Under the pieces are notes generated by a model. It saw nothing but the letters and a program-made list of their open reading frames with translations. It did not search any database and was not told where the DNA came from. A DNA stretch of 64,000 nt from the NCBI RefSeq assembly GCF_014250515.1, contig NZ_CP060202.1, positions 1,795,001 to 1,859,000 on the forward strand, read 5' to 3'. Shown here one piece after another: positions 19,893 through 28,517 of the stretch; the stretch's first letter is position 1; each line of letters begins with the position of its first letter. Both the position numbers and the translations under genes were made by a program. Origin of the DNA: Hymenobacter sediminicola (GTDB taxonomy: Bacteria > Bacteroidota > Bacteroidia > Cytophagales > Hymenobacteraceae).

Positions 19893-20711
19893 ATGGCTAT
19901 GCATGTATTAGAGCGAAATAATGTAACGGTTACCGGGTTGGGAGGTCAGGCAATAGTGTTTGTACACGGCTTTGGCTGCAACCAGCGCATGTGGCGGCTG
20001 GTAGCACCGGCCTTTGAAGCGGATTACCGGGTGGTGCTGCTGGATTTGGTAGGCGCCGGCAACTCAGACCTGACCGCCTACGACCCCACCCGCTACAGCA
20101 CGCTCCAGGCGCATGCCGAGGATATTCTGGAGGTGATGCAAACGCTGGAGTTGCACGAAGCCGTGTTCGTGGGCCACTCCGTGAGTGCCATGATAGGAGT
20201 GCTGGCGGCCGTGCAGGAGCCGGCGCGGTTTTCCCGGCTGGTGCTGGTGGCGCCGTCGCCGCGCTTTATCAACGATAAAAACTATACCGGCGGCTTCGAG
20301 CCAGCCGATATTGAAGAGCTGCTCGATGCCATGGACAGCAACTACCTGGGCTGGTCGGGAGCTATTACGCCGGTGATAATGGGCAATCCGGACCGGCCGG
20401 AGTTAACGCAGGAGCTCAGCAGTAGCTTTTGCAGCACCGACCCTACCATTGCGCGGCATTTCGCCCGGGTGACATTTCTGGCAGATAACCGCGCCGACTT
20501 GCCCCAGCTGCATACGCCGGCCCTCATCCTGCAATGCGCCCAGGATATGCTGGCCCCGCTGGCGGTTGGGCGTTACCTGCATCAGCAGCTCCCCGACAGC
20601 CAATTAGTGGTGCTGGACACATCGGGTCATTGCCCTCATCTGAGCGCGCCCGAAGCTACCATTGCGGCAATCAGACAGTTTCTGGAAGTCGCGCGTATGC
20701 CAGTAGTATGA
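19893..20711 (+). CDS. RsbQ/KAI2-like alpha/beta hydrolase
   Basis: A 272-residue alpha/beta hydrolase of the RsbQ-D14-KAI2 group. It has the oxyanion HGFGCNQRMWR region, the nucleophile Ser in FVGHSVSAMIG, an Asp in ILQCAQDMLAPL, and His in DTSGHCPHLS. In Bacillus, RsbQ partners the PAS-bearing phosphatase RsbP in energy-stress signalling, and the plant relatives are small-molecule receptors. Here the gene overlaps a PAS-containing histidine kinase by four bases (ATGA), so the pair is very likely translated together and may form a small-ligand sensing unit. ATG 19899 is an alternative start. Confidence 0.85.
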   Translation: MAMHVLERNNVTVTGLGGQAIVFVHGFGCNQRMWRLVAPAFEADYRVVLLDLVGAGNSDLTAYDPTRYSTLQAHAEDILEVMQTLELHEAVFVGHSVSAMIGVLAAVQEPARFSRLVLVAPSPRFINDKNYTGGFEPADIEELLDAMDSNYLGWSGAITPVIMGNPDRPELTQELSSSFCSTDPTIARHFARVTFLADNRADLPQLHTPALILQCAQDMLAPLAVGRYLHQQLPDSQLVVLDTSGHCPHLSAPEATIAAIRQFLEVARMPVV

Positions 20712-21901
20712 GCGACGACAACCACGAGCTGCTGCCAGGCCTTGATTTGCGCCTGACCGAAAGCAACCTCGACGACCTCTACGACCTGGCACCCTGTGGG
20801 TATTGTTCCTGCCTGCCCGATGGTACGCTGGTCCGGCTCAACCAAACCTTGCTGAGCTGGCTGGGCTACCGCCGCGAAGAGTTGGTAGCCCAGCGGTGCC
20901 TGCAGGAGCTGTTTACGATAGGCGGGCGGCTGCACTACGAAACGCATGGCGCCCCACTGCTGCTACTCCAGAATCAGGTGCGGGAACTCAGCTATTTGCT
21001 GCGCCGCAAGGACGGCAGCACGCTGCCGGTATTGATGAACGCCGTGCTGGTGCGTACCGCCGAGGGCCAGCCGCTGGTTATCCATGCCACCCTGTTTGAT
21101 ATTACGGAACGCCGCAAATATGAGCAAGAGTTGCTGCGCACCAAGACGTTGGCGGAAGAGCAGCGCGAGCAACTGGCTCGCGCCAATGAGCAGCTGGTCA
21201 GCAAAAACGAACAGCTTACGCGCATCAATGCCGATCTGGACAGCTTCGTGTACACGGCCTCTCACGACCTGAAACAGCCCATCGACAACATGGCGGGCCT
21301 GTTTGAGGAATTGAAGGGCGCCGCGACCTTCCACGACCCCGAAGCTGCCCACATGATGACCATGTTTGAGGAGGCGCTACGGCAGATTCTGAGCACCATT
21401 CAGGGCCTGACGGCTGTGGTGCAGCAGCAGCGCCAACTTGAGCAGATGCCGGCCGAGGAAGTAGCGCTGCAGCCGTTTACGGAAGAAATAATTCGGAGCC
21501 TGCAGCCGATGCACGCCCCGCATGCCACCCCGTTTGTCCTCGATTTCAGGGCGCAGCCTACGCTTCGGATGGCTCGCTCCAGCCTGCACAGCATGCTCTA
21601 CAACATGCTCAGCAACGCCCTGAAATATGCTATGCCCGGCCGGCCGCCACAGATCCGGATCAGCACGGAGCTGGCGGACGGCATGACGGTGCTGGTGGTG
21701 CAGGATAATGGCCGGGGCATCGATCTGACGCGCCATAGCAAGGAGCTGTTTCAGCTGTTCCGCCGCTTTCATCCGGACGTGGATGGCTCAGGCATGGGGC
21801 TTTACCTCGTCAACCGGCTCGTGCACCAAGTGGGGGGGCATGTGGAAGTAGAAAGCACCGTGGACCAGGGTACCACGTTCCGCATCTACCTGCCCCGGTA
21901 G
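20708..21901 (+). CDS. PAS-domain sensor histidine kinase coupled to RsbQ-like hydrolase
   Basis: A 397-residue cytoplasmic kinase. A PAS domain spans about residues 20-145 (LYDLAPCGYCSCLPDGTLVR, ending in LFDITERRKYEQEL), followed by a coiled coil, a HisKA region with DSFVYTASHDLKQP (phospho-acceptor His), and a HATPase domain with NMLSNALKYA (N box), VQDNGRGID (G1) and GSGMGLYLV (G2). No membrane span or receiver domain is present. Translation is coupled to the RsbQ-like gene by the overlapping ATGA. No response regulator is adjacent, so its output partner is elsewhere. The kinase call is secure; the ligand-relay role is inferred from the RsbQ-RsbP precedent. Confidence 0.9.
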   Translation: MSDDNHELLPGLDLRLTESNLDDLYDLAPCGYCSCLPDGTLVRLNQTLLSWLGYRREELVAQRCLQELFTIGGRLHYETHGAPLLLLQNQVRELSYLLRRKDGSTLPVLMNAVLVRTAEGQPLVIHATLFDITERRKYEQELLRTKTLAEEQREQLARANEQLVSKNEQLTRINADLDSFVYTASHDLKQPIDNMAGLFEELKGAATFHDPEAAHMMTMFEEALRQILSTIQGLTAVVQQQRQLEQMPAEEVALQPFTEEIIRSLQPMHAPHATPFVLDFRAQPTLRMARSSLHSMLYNMLSNALKYAMPGRPPQIRISTELADGMTVLVVQDNGRGIDLTRHSKELFQLFRRFHPDVDGSGMGLYLVNRLVHQVGGHVEVESTVDQGTTFRIYLPR

Positions 21902-22056
21902 CAGACAGCTAAACTTCCGAGCCGGCAGTCGGCCAGACGTAAGCACCGGAGCCAGAAGGATAAACGAAGCGGAAAATGCTGCCGACTGAGACTTCCAGAA
22001 CCCGGGTAGCGTAGGCCGGAAACCTGTAAAACCTTGCTCGAAGACTTCGGCCTATA

Positions 22057-22102
22057 GCACAGAAAAGCCCCCACAACTACGGCTGTGGGGGCTTTTCTGT
22101 GT
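22057..22102. terminator. Bidirectional terminator hairpin
   Basis: 18-bp perfect arms (CACAGAAAAGCCCCCACA and complement) with an 8-base loop lie between the kinase and the convergent FN3-repeat gene. Confidence 0.85.
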
Positions 22103-22148
22103 TGCTGCCTGCGGTACTGAGTGAGGGCAGATTACGGCAGGCAAGCTG

Positions 22149-25100
22149 CTATTCTACCACTAGCCGCTTGATAAGCACTCCTTCACTGGTAGTAAGATGC
22201 AGGGAATATACCCCGCTCGGTAGCTCGGCTACTTCGAATGCAACCTTGGTAGCCGTAGAAGTGGCTGGCAATGTGCGCTGCAGAAGTAGCTGGCCCACGC
22301 TATTGTGAAGCGTTACAGCCACCGGTTTGCGGGTGAGAGAAACCGGCACTTCCAGCCAGAACAGACGCTGTGCCGGATTGGGGTACACGCTTACTATATC
22401 GGCCAAGGCTGCGTGGCGGGAAGCCAGCGGCCCGGTGCTGAAGACCACGCTAGCCGTAGCCGGCGACGTAGCTCCCGCTGCACAATTGCTGGTAATAGTC
22501 AGCGAGTAAGTGGTGCTGGCGCTGAGGCCCGTAAGCGTTACGGGAGAAGCCGTGGGGGCCGGCGTAACCGTCGTGGCCGTGCCGCCTTGGGGCGTGTAGG
22601 TCACGGTGTAGCTCGTCGCCGTGGGGCTTGGCGTGAATGTGACCGTAGCTGTAGTGGCCGTGATGCCCGAAACAGCAGTGTTTGTAGGAGCTACGCACGC
22701 TACCGGCGTGGTAAACGTGACACATACGCCCGGCTGGGAAGCCCCGCTGCTGCAATTGGCCGCTACACACACCGAATACGTGGTGTTGGGTGCGAGGCCG
22801 GTAAGAGCCACCGGTGAGCTGGTAGGCGTTGGCGTTACTACCACTGGCAGGCCGCTTCCGGTCTGGTAAGACACCACATAGCTGGTGTTGCCGGCGCCGG
22901 GCGTGAAGCTTACCGTAGCCGATGAAGTAGTGATGTTGCTAACCAACACAGCCGTAACAGGCGGACAAGGTGCTGCCAGCGTAGTGAACGTGAGGGTTCC
23001 TACCGACGAAGTAGGATTGTTTGCGCCGCTACAGTTGTTGGTCACCGTCACGGTGTAGTTGGTAGCAGGCAGCAAACCTGTAAGAGCCACCGGCGAGCTG
23101 GTAGGAGCCGGGCTGATGGTAGTAGCCGTGCCGCCCTGCGGCGTATACGTCACCGTGTAGTTGTTGCTGATGCCGGCTGCCGGCGTGAAGGTCACGTTAG
23201 CCGACGTGCTGGTAACGGACGTAGCGGCCAGATTAGTAGGTGGGTTGCAGGGCGGGGCTGGCTGCGTGGTGAAGGTCGTAATGGCGGCAGGCGACTGGAA
23301 CGGGCCACAGTTGGTGACTACACTCACAACATACGTGGCACCTGGTGTGAGGCCTGTGAGGTTTATAGGCGCTCCGGTAGGGTTGGGCGTCAGCGTGGTT
23401 GTGACGCCGTTGGTGGTGTAGCTTACGGTGTAGCTGTTGCCGTTGCCCAGGCCGAAAACCAGCTGTGCCGAGGTCATGGTAATGTTGGTGGCCGCCAGCG
23501 TGGAAGGTCCTGCACAGCCACTGGTAGTAAATGTCGTGACAGCTGGAGCAGAAGTTTCGCCGGGGGCGCAGTTGCTGGTCACACTCACCGTGTAGAGCGT
23601 ACCCGGCGTGAGGCCGGTGAGGGCCACCGGCGAGGCCGTGGGAACAGGCGTGACAGTGGTAGCAGTGCCACCCTGCGGCGTATAGGTCACGGTGTAGCTG
23701 GTGCCGGCGCTGGGTGCTGCAAACGTCACGTTGGCCGAGGTAGGTGTAATCGTGGACACGGCCAGATTCGTCACGCTGGGGCAGGGTGGGTCGGTGGTGG
23801 CGCATACCGTAAACGCGCCGCCTGTGCCGCCGCCAATCTGCCACACGCGGGCATACACTGTGCTGCCAGGGGTGAGGCCGGCGGCCCGAACCTGAGAGTA
23901 GTTGTTGCCGCCAGAATTGTCGTTGCAGCCTAGCGAAGAGAGGCTGCCGCAAGTGCCGGAGTAGAGTTGCAGGCCAGTATCGGCTACGGAGCTACCACTG
24001 CTGGCGCCGGTGCTCACAATGACTACACCATTGGCGGGTACCACTGCGCTGAACCAGACGTCATTCACAATGCCGTTGCCGCAAGTAGGGGCGGGCACCG
24101 GCGCGGCCGAAGCCGTGGCTCCGAGAGTAGACGACGTAACCGGGGTGCAGCTAGCGCCAACAGTGAGGGCCGTAGGCGTGGCGCAATTGTCGTTGGCCGG
24201 TGCCGGGGCCAGGGTCGTGAAGGTGAGAGCCAGCGGCAGGCCGGACCCCGCCGGGCAGTTCGACTGAATAGTGGCCGTATAGACAGTATTCGGGGTGAGG
24301 CCGGTCAGGGCAACTGGTGAGGCACCGGGGTTGGGCGTAACCACCGTAACGGTGCCACCCTGCGCCGTGTAGGTCACGGTGTAGCTGGTAGCGCTGGCGC
24401 TGGGCGTAAACGACAGGCTGGCCGAGGTGCTGCTGATGTTGCTGATGGCTAGGTTGCTCACGCTGGGGCACAGCACATCCGTCTGGGCGCAGATGGTGAA
24501 GTCGCCGGTGGCGGCTGTGCCAAAACGCCACACGCGGGCATACACGGTGCTGCCGGGCGTGAGGCCCGTGCGGCGCAGCAACGAGAAGTTGCCATCCGGC
24601 GAGCTGTCATCGTCGCAGCCCAGCAGGGTGAGGGTACCGCAGCTGCCGGAATACAGTTCCAGGCCGGTATCCGTGAGCGTATTGCCGGCTACCCGGCCGG
24701 TTTCTACCTGCAGCGTACCACTAGCCGGCACTACCACGCTGAACCAGACGTCGCGGGCGACGCTGCCGGCGCAGCTGGACGCAAGTACTCCGCTCGAAAG
24801 CGTAGCGCCAGTGATGGTGCTGGTTATCGGCGCGCCGCAGGTGCCTATGCCTACACTGGTAATGGGGGTGGCCCCGGCGCAATCGTCGTTGGACGGTGTG
24901 CCGGCAGTAGCCGTGAAGATGCGGGTCAGAATGGAGCCTACGCCGGCCGGGCATACGCTCTGCAGCGTGACGGTGTATGTAGTGCCGGACGTGAGGCCCG
25001 TGAGCGTGGCCGGTGAACCCGTGACGGTGAGGGTGGTGGGAGTGCCGCCGATGGCCGGCACATACGTGACGTTGTAGCTGGTGGCGTTGCCGCTGGGCGT

Positions 25101-26423
25101 AAAGGTGAGGTCAGCGGTGGTGGTGCTGGTGCTGACGATGGCCAGGTTGGTAGGGTCGGGGCAGGCGGCGGCTCCCGTCACACAGATGGTGAAGGTGCCG
25201 CGGATGCTGTTGTCGTTCTGGCCGGCCACCAGCACATAATAGGTAGTGCTGGGCGTGAGCGTGGTGGAGCTGAGCGGCAGGGCCGGGCCGGTGGCACTTT
25301 GCGAGCAGCCAAGCTGAGTAAGTGGGCCGCTGCAGGAAGCAGCCGAGAACAGCCGGATCTGGCCGGCGGCATTGCCCGCTACGGTAATGGTGGCGCTGGT
25401 GCTGGCCCCACCCGTGGCGGGAGTCGTGAAGCTGTACCACACGTCAAGCGGGCTGGCGTCGAGGGCGCAGCCGGGGTTGGCGTAGCCGTTGGGGGTGGTG
25501 GTGCTGGCCCCGAAGGTGGTGCCGGAAGTGGGAGAGCAGGTGCTGGTGATGGGCAGCGCAATGGCGCCGCAGGGGTCATCGTTGAGCAGCGGCACCGTGA
25601 AGCTGAAGAAAGGCGAGGTGAGCGTGCTGCCGCCACACTCGGTGCGGACGGTGGCGAAGTAGGTGGTGCCGGGTGTAAGGCCCGTGAAGGTGGCGGGCGA
25701 GGTGGCGTTGTTGATGGTCTGGCCCCCGTTGAGCGTTACGGTGAAGGTGGTGTTGCCGGGGCCGGCCGTGAAGGCCACGGCGGCTGAAGTAGGCGTGGGG
25801 AACGTGACACCCAGCACGGCCGGGGCGCCGCAGGTGGGCGGGTCGGTGATGCAGATGGTGAACTGGCCCTGCGTATCGGTGGAGGTGTAGCCGGCGACCT
25901 GCACGTAGTAGGTGGTGCTGGGCTGCAGGGCCCCGGTCACGAGGCGGGGGGCGGCGGTGTTGCTGGCGTTGGAGGCGCTACAGCTGATCTGGGTGAAGGT
26001 GCCCGAGCAGGAAGCAGCCGAAAATAGCCGGATGAGGCCGGCCGGGTTGCCGGTGACGGTGATGGTAGCGCCCGCGCTGGCGCTGCCGGTAGCGGCCGTC
26101 GTGAAGCGGTACCAGACGTCTTTGGGAGTAGTGTTGTTGAAGGCGCCACAGGTATTGGAAACAGTGCCGTTGACGGTAGTGGTGGTGGCCCCGGTATTGG
26201 TTCCGACGGTGGGCACGGTGCACAGGCTGCCATTGAGCGTGAGCGGCTGGGCGCTACAGGGGTCGTCGTTGGCGGGGGCCTGCGCCCGGGCTGTGAGGGC
26301 CGCCAGGCAGAAGCCTGCCAGGAGCAGCACCCAATGACGCGGGGTGCGGGCGGGGGTGGCGGCAAGGCGGAACAGCCGCAGCAGCTTTGGTAGTAGCTGC
26401 GGAGCGAGTAGGAGTGGACGCAT
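22149..26423 (-). CDS. Large FN3-repeat surface protein with T9SS sorting domain
   Basis: A 1424-residue exported protein. A signal peptide ends near TARAQA. The N-terminal and middle parts alternate PPC/Ig-like modules, each starting APANDDPC or similar and containing DVWYRFTT/DVWFSVVVP and STTYYVQVAG-type strands, with fibronectin type III repeats (VTYTPQGGTATTVTP-like followed by PVALTGLTPGTTY). Eight or more FN3 units occupy roughly residues 430-1330. The C-terminus (VSVYPNPAQRLFWLEV, then SGVYSLHLTTSEG and KRLVVE) is a type A T9SS domain. It is probably a surface adhesin or matrix protein with no enzymatic domain. FN3 copies are nearly identical at DNA level, so copy number may vary. Confidence 0.88.
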   Translation of the reverse strand: MRPLLLAPQLLPKLLRLFRLAATPARTPRHWVLLLAGFCLAALTARAQAPANDDPCSAQPLTLNGSLCTVPTVGTNTGATTTTVNGTVSNTCGAFNNTTPKDVWYRFTTAATGSASAGATITVTGNPAGLIRLFSAASCSGTFTQISCSASNASNTAAPRLVTGALQPSTTYYVQVAGYTSTDTQGQFTICITDPPTCGAPAVLGVTFPTPTSAAVAFTAGPGNTTFTVTLNGGQTINNATSPATFTGLTPGTTYFATVRTECGGSTLTSPFFSFTVPLLNDDPCGAIALPITSTCSPTSGTTFGASTTTPNGYANPGCALDASPLDVWYSFTTPATGGASTSATITVAGNAAGQIRLFSAASCSGPLTQLGCSQSATGPALPLSSTTLTPSTTYYVLVAGQNDNSIRGTFTICVTGAAACPDPTNLAIVSTSTTTADLTFTPSGNATSYNVTYVPAIGGTPTTLTVTGSPATLTGLTSGTTYTVTLQSVCPAGVGSILTRIFTATAGTPSNDDCAGATPITSVGIGTCGAPITSTITGATLSSGVLASSCAGSVARDVWFSVVVPASGTLQVETGRVAGNTLTDTGLELYSGSCGTLTLLGCDDDSSPDGNFSLLRRTGLTPGSTVYARVWRFGTAATGDFTICAQTDVLCPSVSNLAISNISSTSASLSFTPSASATSYTVTYTAQGGTVTVVTPNPGASPVALTGLTPNTVYTATIQSNCPAGSGLPLALTFTTLAPAPANDNCATPTALTVGASCTPVTSSTLGATASAAPVPAPTCGNGIVNDVWFSAVVPANGVVIVSTGASSGSSVADTGLQLYSGTCGSLSSLGCNDNSGGNNYSQVRAAGLTPGSTVYARVWQIGGGTGGAFTVCATTDPPCPSVTNLAVSTITPTSANVTFAAPSAGTSYTVTYTPQGGTATTVTPVPTASPVALTGLTPGTLYTVSVTSNCAPGETSAPAVTTFTTSGCAGPSTLAATNITMTSAQLVFGLGNGNSYTVSYTTNGVTTTLTPNPTGAPINLTGLTPGATYVVSVVTNCGPFQSPAAITTFTTQPAPPCNPPTNLAATSVTSTSANVTFTPAAGISNNYTVTYTPQGGTATTISPAPTSSPVALTGLLPATNYTVTVTNNCSGANNPTSSVGTLTFTTLAAPCPPVTAVLVSNITTSSATVSFTPGAGNTSYVVSYQTGSGLPVVVTPTPTSSPVALTGLAPNTTYSVCVAANCSSGASQPGVCVTFTTPVACVAPTNTAVSGITATTATVTFTPSPTATSYTVTYTPQGGTATTVTPAPTASPVTLTGLSASTTYSLTITSNCAAGATSPATASVVFSTGPLASRHAALADIVSVYPNPAQRLFWLEVPVSLTRKPVAVTLHNSVGQLLLQRTLPATSTATKVAFEVAELPSGVYSLHLTTSEGVLIKRLVVE

Positions 26424-26738
26424 AGAGGGTGGAAAAGGTGGAGGAAAGGAATTAGGAGAAAAGGAGGTAACAGGCTGAGCCGTTGGGTGAATGTAAAAAA
26501 GTAAATGTATACTATCACAATTACTATATACCTAGATTTCGGGGTGCCTCAGGCTAGCACGGAAACGGCTTTTGGAGTAAGCACGAGAGGCTTCAGCACC
26601 AGCCGGCCAAAACGGTAGAGGCTAGCTGCGGGAGCTTTGGGAATAGCCGCCGCACTGGTCCTGTAGGGTTCGGTCGGGTTAGGTGTTTTCAGCACGGTGT
26701 TGGGTGGCGGCCTGCGGGACAAGCACCCATTACACTCA
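26424..26738. other. Intergenic stretch, 315 bp
   Basis: This is the upstream region of the FN3-repeat gene. 26480-26540 is strongly A/T-rich and is probably its promoter. The remainder is GC-rich with open frames that overlap the DUF3592 gene and lack family features. Nothing else is supported. Confidence 0.5.
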
Positions 26739-27089
26739 TCACTGCAGCAGCCGGTCGAGGCCGTGGAGGATGATGAAGTCCTGGGGAGTCGGGGCGGGGT
26801 AGCGCACCATGACTTTCTGGCCCTTGATGAAGCGGCCGGCGCGGCATTTCTCGGAGCCGCGCAACGTGAACCACTGGCCCTGGGGTCCGGGAAACCGCAC
26901 GATGGGGTACTCGTCGAGCCAGCGCAGGTCGTCGGTTTCGAGGCCGACGACGGTTCCCTGTACCACAATACCGGGGTGGCGCAGGCCCTGGCGGCGCACG
27001 TAGTAGCGGCGCAACCACACCAGCGCCCCGATAACAAGACCGAGGTGCACGAGAACGAGCAGGGTGGGCAGAACGTGGGAACTGTTCAT
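26739..27089 (-). CDS. DUF3592-like small membrane protein
   Basis: A 116-residue protein with one N-terminal transmembrane helix (LPTLLVLVHLGLVIGALVWL) and a C-terminal small beta domain containing GTVVGLETDD, YPIVRFPGPQGQWFTL, KGQKVMVRYP and ILHGLDRLL. This order matches the DUF3592 family of single-span proteins of unknown function. Longer starts at 27155 and 27180 exist, but the ATG at 27089 places the helix at the N-terminus as in relatives. Confidence 0.75.
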   Translation of the reverse strand: MNSSHVLPTLLVLVHLGLVIGALVWLRRYYVRRQGLRHPGIVVQGTVVGLETDDLRWLDEYPIVRFPGPQGQWFTLRGSEKCRAGRFIKGQKVMVRYPAPTPQDFIILHGLDRLLQ

Positions 27090-27207
27090 CGGACAGATGC
27101 TGTAGCAGCCGGTGGGCCAGGCGTTGCTCCTGAATTGGGTAGCAATATAGGGCAACGCGGGTAGTCAGAGCTGTTCGCAAGTTGTTTCATGTGTGGGAGT
27201 TGCCGGA

Positions 27208-27292
27208 GGGAGCGGGGCTTTCTTTAGCCGTTGCGGCTGATACACGTTTGGTGTCGGCTGCTCAACGGCGGGCGGGGGCAAGCCCCGCTCCC
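27208..27292. repeat. Inverted repeat, 13-bp arms
   Basis: GGGAGCGGGGCTT (27208-27220) and its exact complement (27280-27292) flank a 59-base spacer in the divergent region between the DUF3592 and hydrolase genes. It could be a folded intergenic element or a degenerate repeat copy. No coding function is supported. Confidence 0.55.
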
Positions 27293-27388
27293 AACAGTCA
27301 CCACTTTGGGAGGTGATGAGGTAGCAAGCATGATGCGCGGTTACCGGGGCGGCGCACATCGGGCAGTGGTGCCGATATTTGCGGGCAT

Positions 27389-28300
27389 ATGGCGACACCT
27401 GTTGATTCTTCGGCTCCTGCCTCTTCTCCTGCTACGGCTACACTGGTAGCGGCTTTGCCACCCGGTATCGGGCTGCTGAGGCTGAAGTTCCGGCTGCTGG
27501 CGGCCTTCTCGACGGAGTTGGCGTTTGGGGCAGCATGGCGGCTATTCACGACGCCGCGGCAGCTTCCGCCGAAGCATTGGGAAGCGGAGTCGCTGGCCGG
27601 GGCCCGGCAGTTCTGGGTACCGACGCCGCGCAGCCAAGTGGCGGCGTACGAGTGGAATCCGGCTGGCGCCCACACGGTGCTGCTGGTGCACGGCTGGGAG
27701 CATCGGGCCAGTTTCTGGGGCTATATGGCGCGGGGACTGGCGGCGGCCGGGTTCCGGGTGGTGGCGCTGGACGGCCCGGCCCACGGGGCCTCGCCGGGCG
27801 AGCGGACCACGCTGCCGGGGTTCGGAGCGGCGGTGCAGGCGGTGGCCGATGCGGTGGGGCCAGTGCACGGCGTGGTGGCGCACTCGTTTGGGGGCGCGGC
27901 CACGGTAGGTATTCCGGTACGGTTCAATCAGGACGCCGATGGAACGCTGCCGCGTCTGGTGCTGCTGGCGGTGCCGGCCAGCACAACGGCGGTGGCGCAG
28001 CGTTTCGCGGAGCTGCTGCAGCTACCGGCGGCGGTGGTGGCGCGCATGAACCGCTACGTGCAGGAGCAGCATGGCCGCGACGCGGAAAGCTTTAGCCTGA
28101 TTCATACGGGCCGCACGCTGCCGGTGGGCCAAGCGCTGCTGCTCCACGACCACGACGATGCGAGTATTCCGTTCGGGGAGGCCGTGGACATTGCGGCGAG
28201 CTGGCCGGGGTTGGAGTTCCGGCCGACGAGCGGGCTGGGCCACAACCGCATTCTGCGTGATGCAAGCGTGATAGAGCAGGTGGTAGCGTTTCTGACGTAG
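27389..28300 (+). CDS. Alpha/beta hydrolase
   Basis: A 303-residue alpha/beta hydrolase with HTVLLVHGWEHRASFWGYM (oxyanion region), VALDGPAHGASPG, the nucleophile elbow VAHSFGGAA (Ser), a DHDDASIPF acid region, and a C-terminal GLGHNRILRD (His). The full triad seems present. An alanine- and serine-rich N-terminus (about 25 residues) does not look like a classic signal peptide. The substrate is unknown and no partner gene is adjacent. Confidence 0.85.
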   Translation: MATPVDSSAPASSPATATLVAALPPGIGLLRLKFRLLAAFSTELAFGAAWRLFTTPRQLPPKHWEAESLAGARQFWVPTPRSQVAAYEWNPAGAHTVLLVHGWEHRASFWGYMARGLAAAGFRVVALDGPAHGASPGERTTLPGFGAAVQAVADAVGPVHGVVAHSFGGAATVGIPVRFNQDADGTLPRLVLLAVPASTTAVAQRFAELLQLPAAVVARMNRYVQEQHGRDAESFSLIHTGRTLPVGQALLLHDHDDASIPFGEAVDIAASWPGLEFRPTSGLGHNRILRDASVIEQVVAFLT

Positions 28301-28331
28301 GAGCGTGCGGCCGTTTCAGGACGGTGTGCAG

Positions 28332-28504
28332 CATGAGAGGTGTAGAGACGCATAGGTGCGGCGCATCGTTGAACGGTACCAGTTATGATGGCGCGGCTAT
28401 CAGATACAAGGCTGCCGAACCGACAAAAACAGATTCTTTCAACGGCCCACGGGTGTCGTTCAACGATGCGCCGCACCTGTGTGTGAGTCTCTATGCCTCT
28501 CATG
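28332..28504. repeat. 173-bp inverted-repeat element (MITE-like)
   Basis: The left arm (28332-28375) begins CATGAGAGG and includes GGTGCGGCGCATCGTTGAACG. The right arm (28457-28504) is its near-perfect complement and ends at CATG. An 81-base spacer lies between them. It sits in the space between convergent genes. CATGAG/CAGCATGAG-type ends and a TAGAGAC motif are shared with the inverted repeat at 55568-55651, suggesting a dispersed family. No coding capacity. Confidence 0.75.
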
Positions 28505-28517
28505 CTGAGGACTAAGC

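Noticed and set aside
26549-27037. 162-aa minus-strand frame overlapping the DUF3592 gene
   Set aside because: Ser/Pro/Arg-rich shadow of the DUF3592 reading frame; the alternative frame has clear DUF3592 motifs.
27165-27398. Possible minus-strand 77-aa gene
   Set aside because: The frame crosses the 27208-27292 inverted repeat and overlaps the start of the hydrolase gene. The residue pattern looks like translated repeat DNA.
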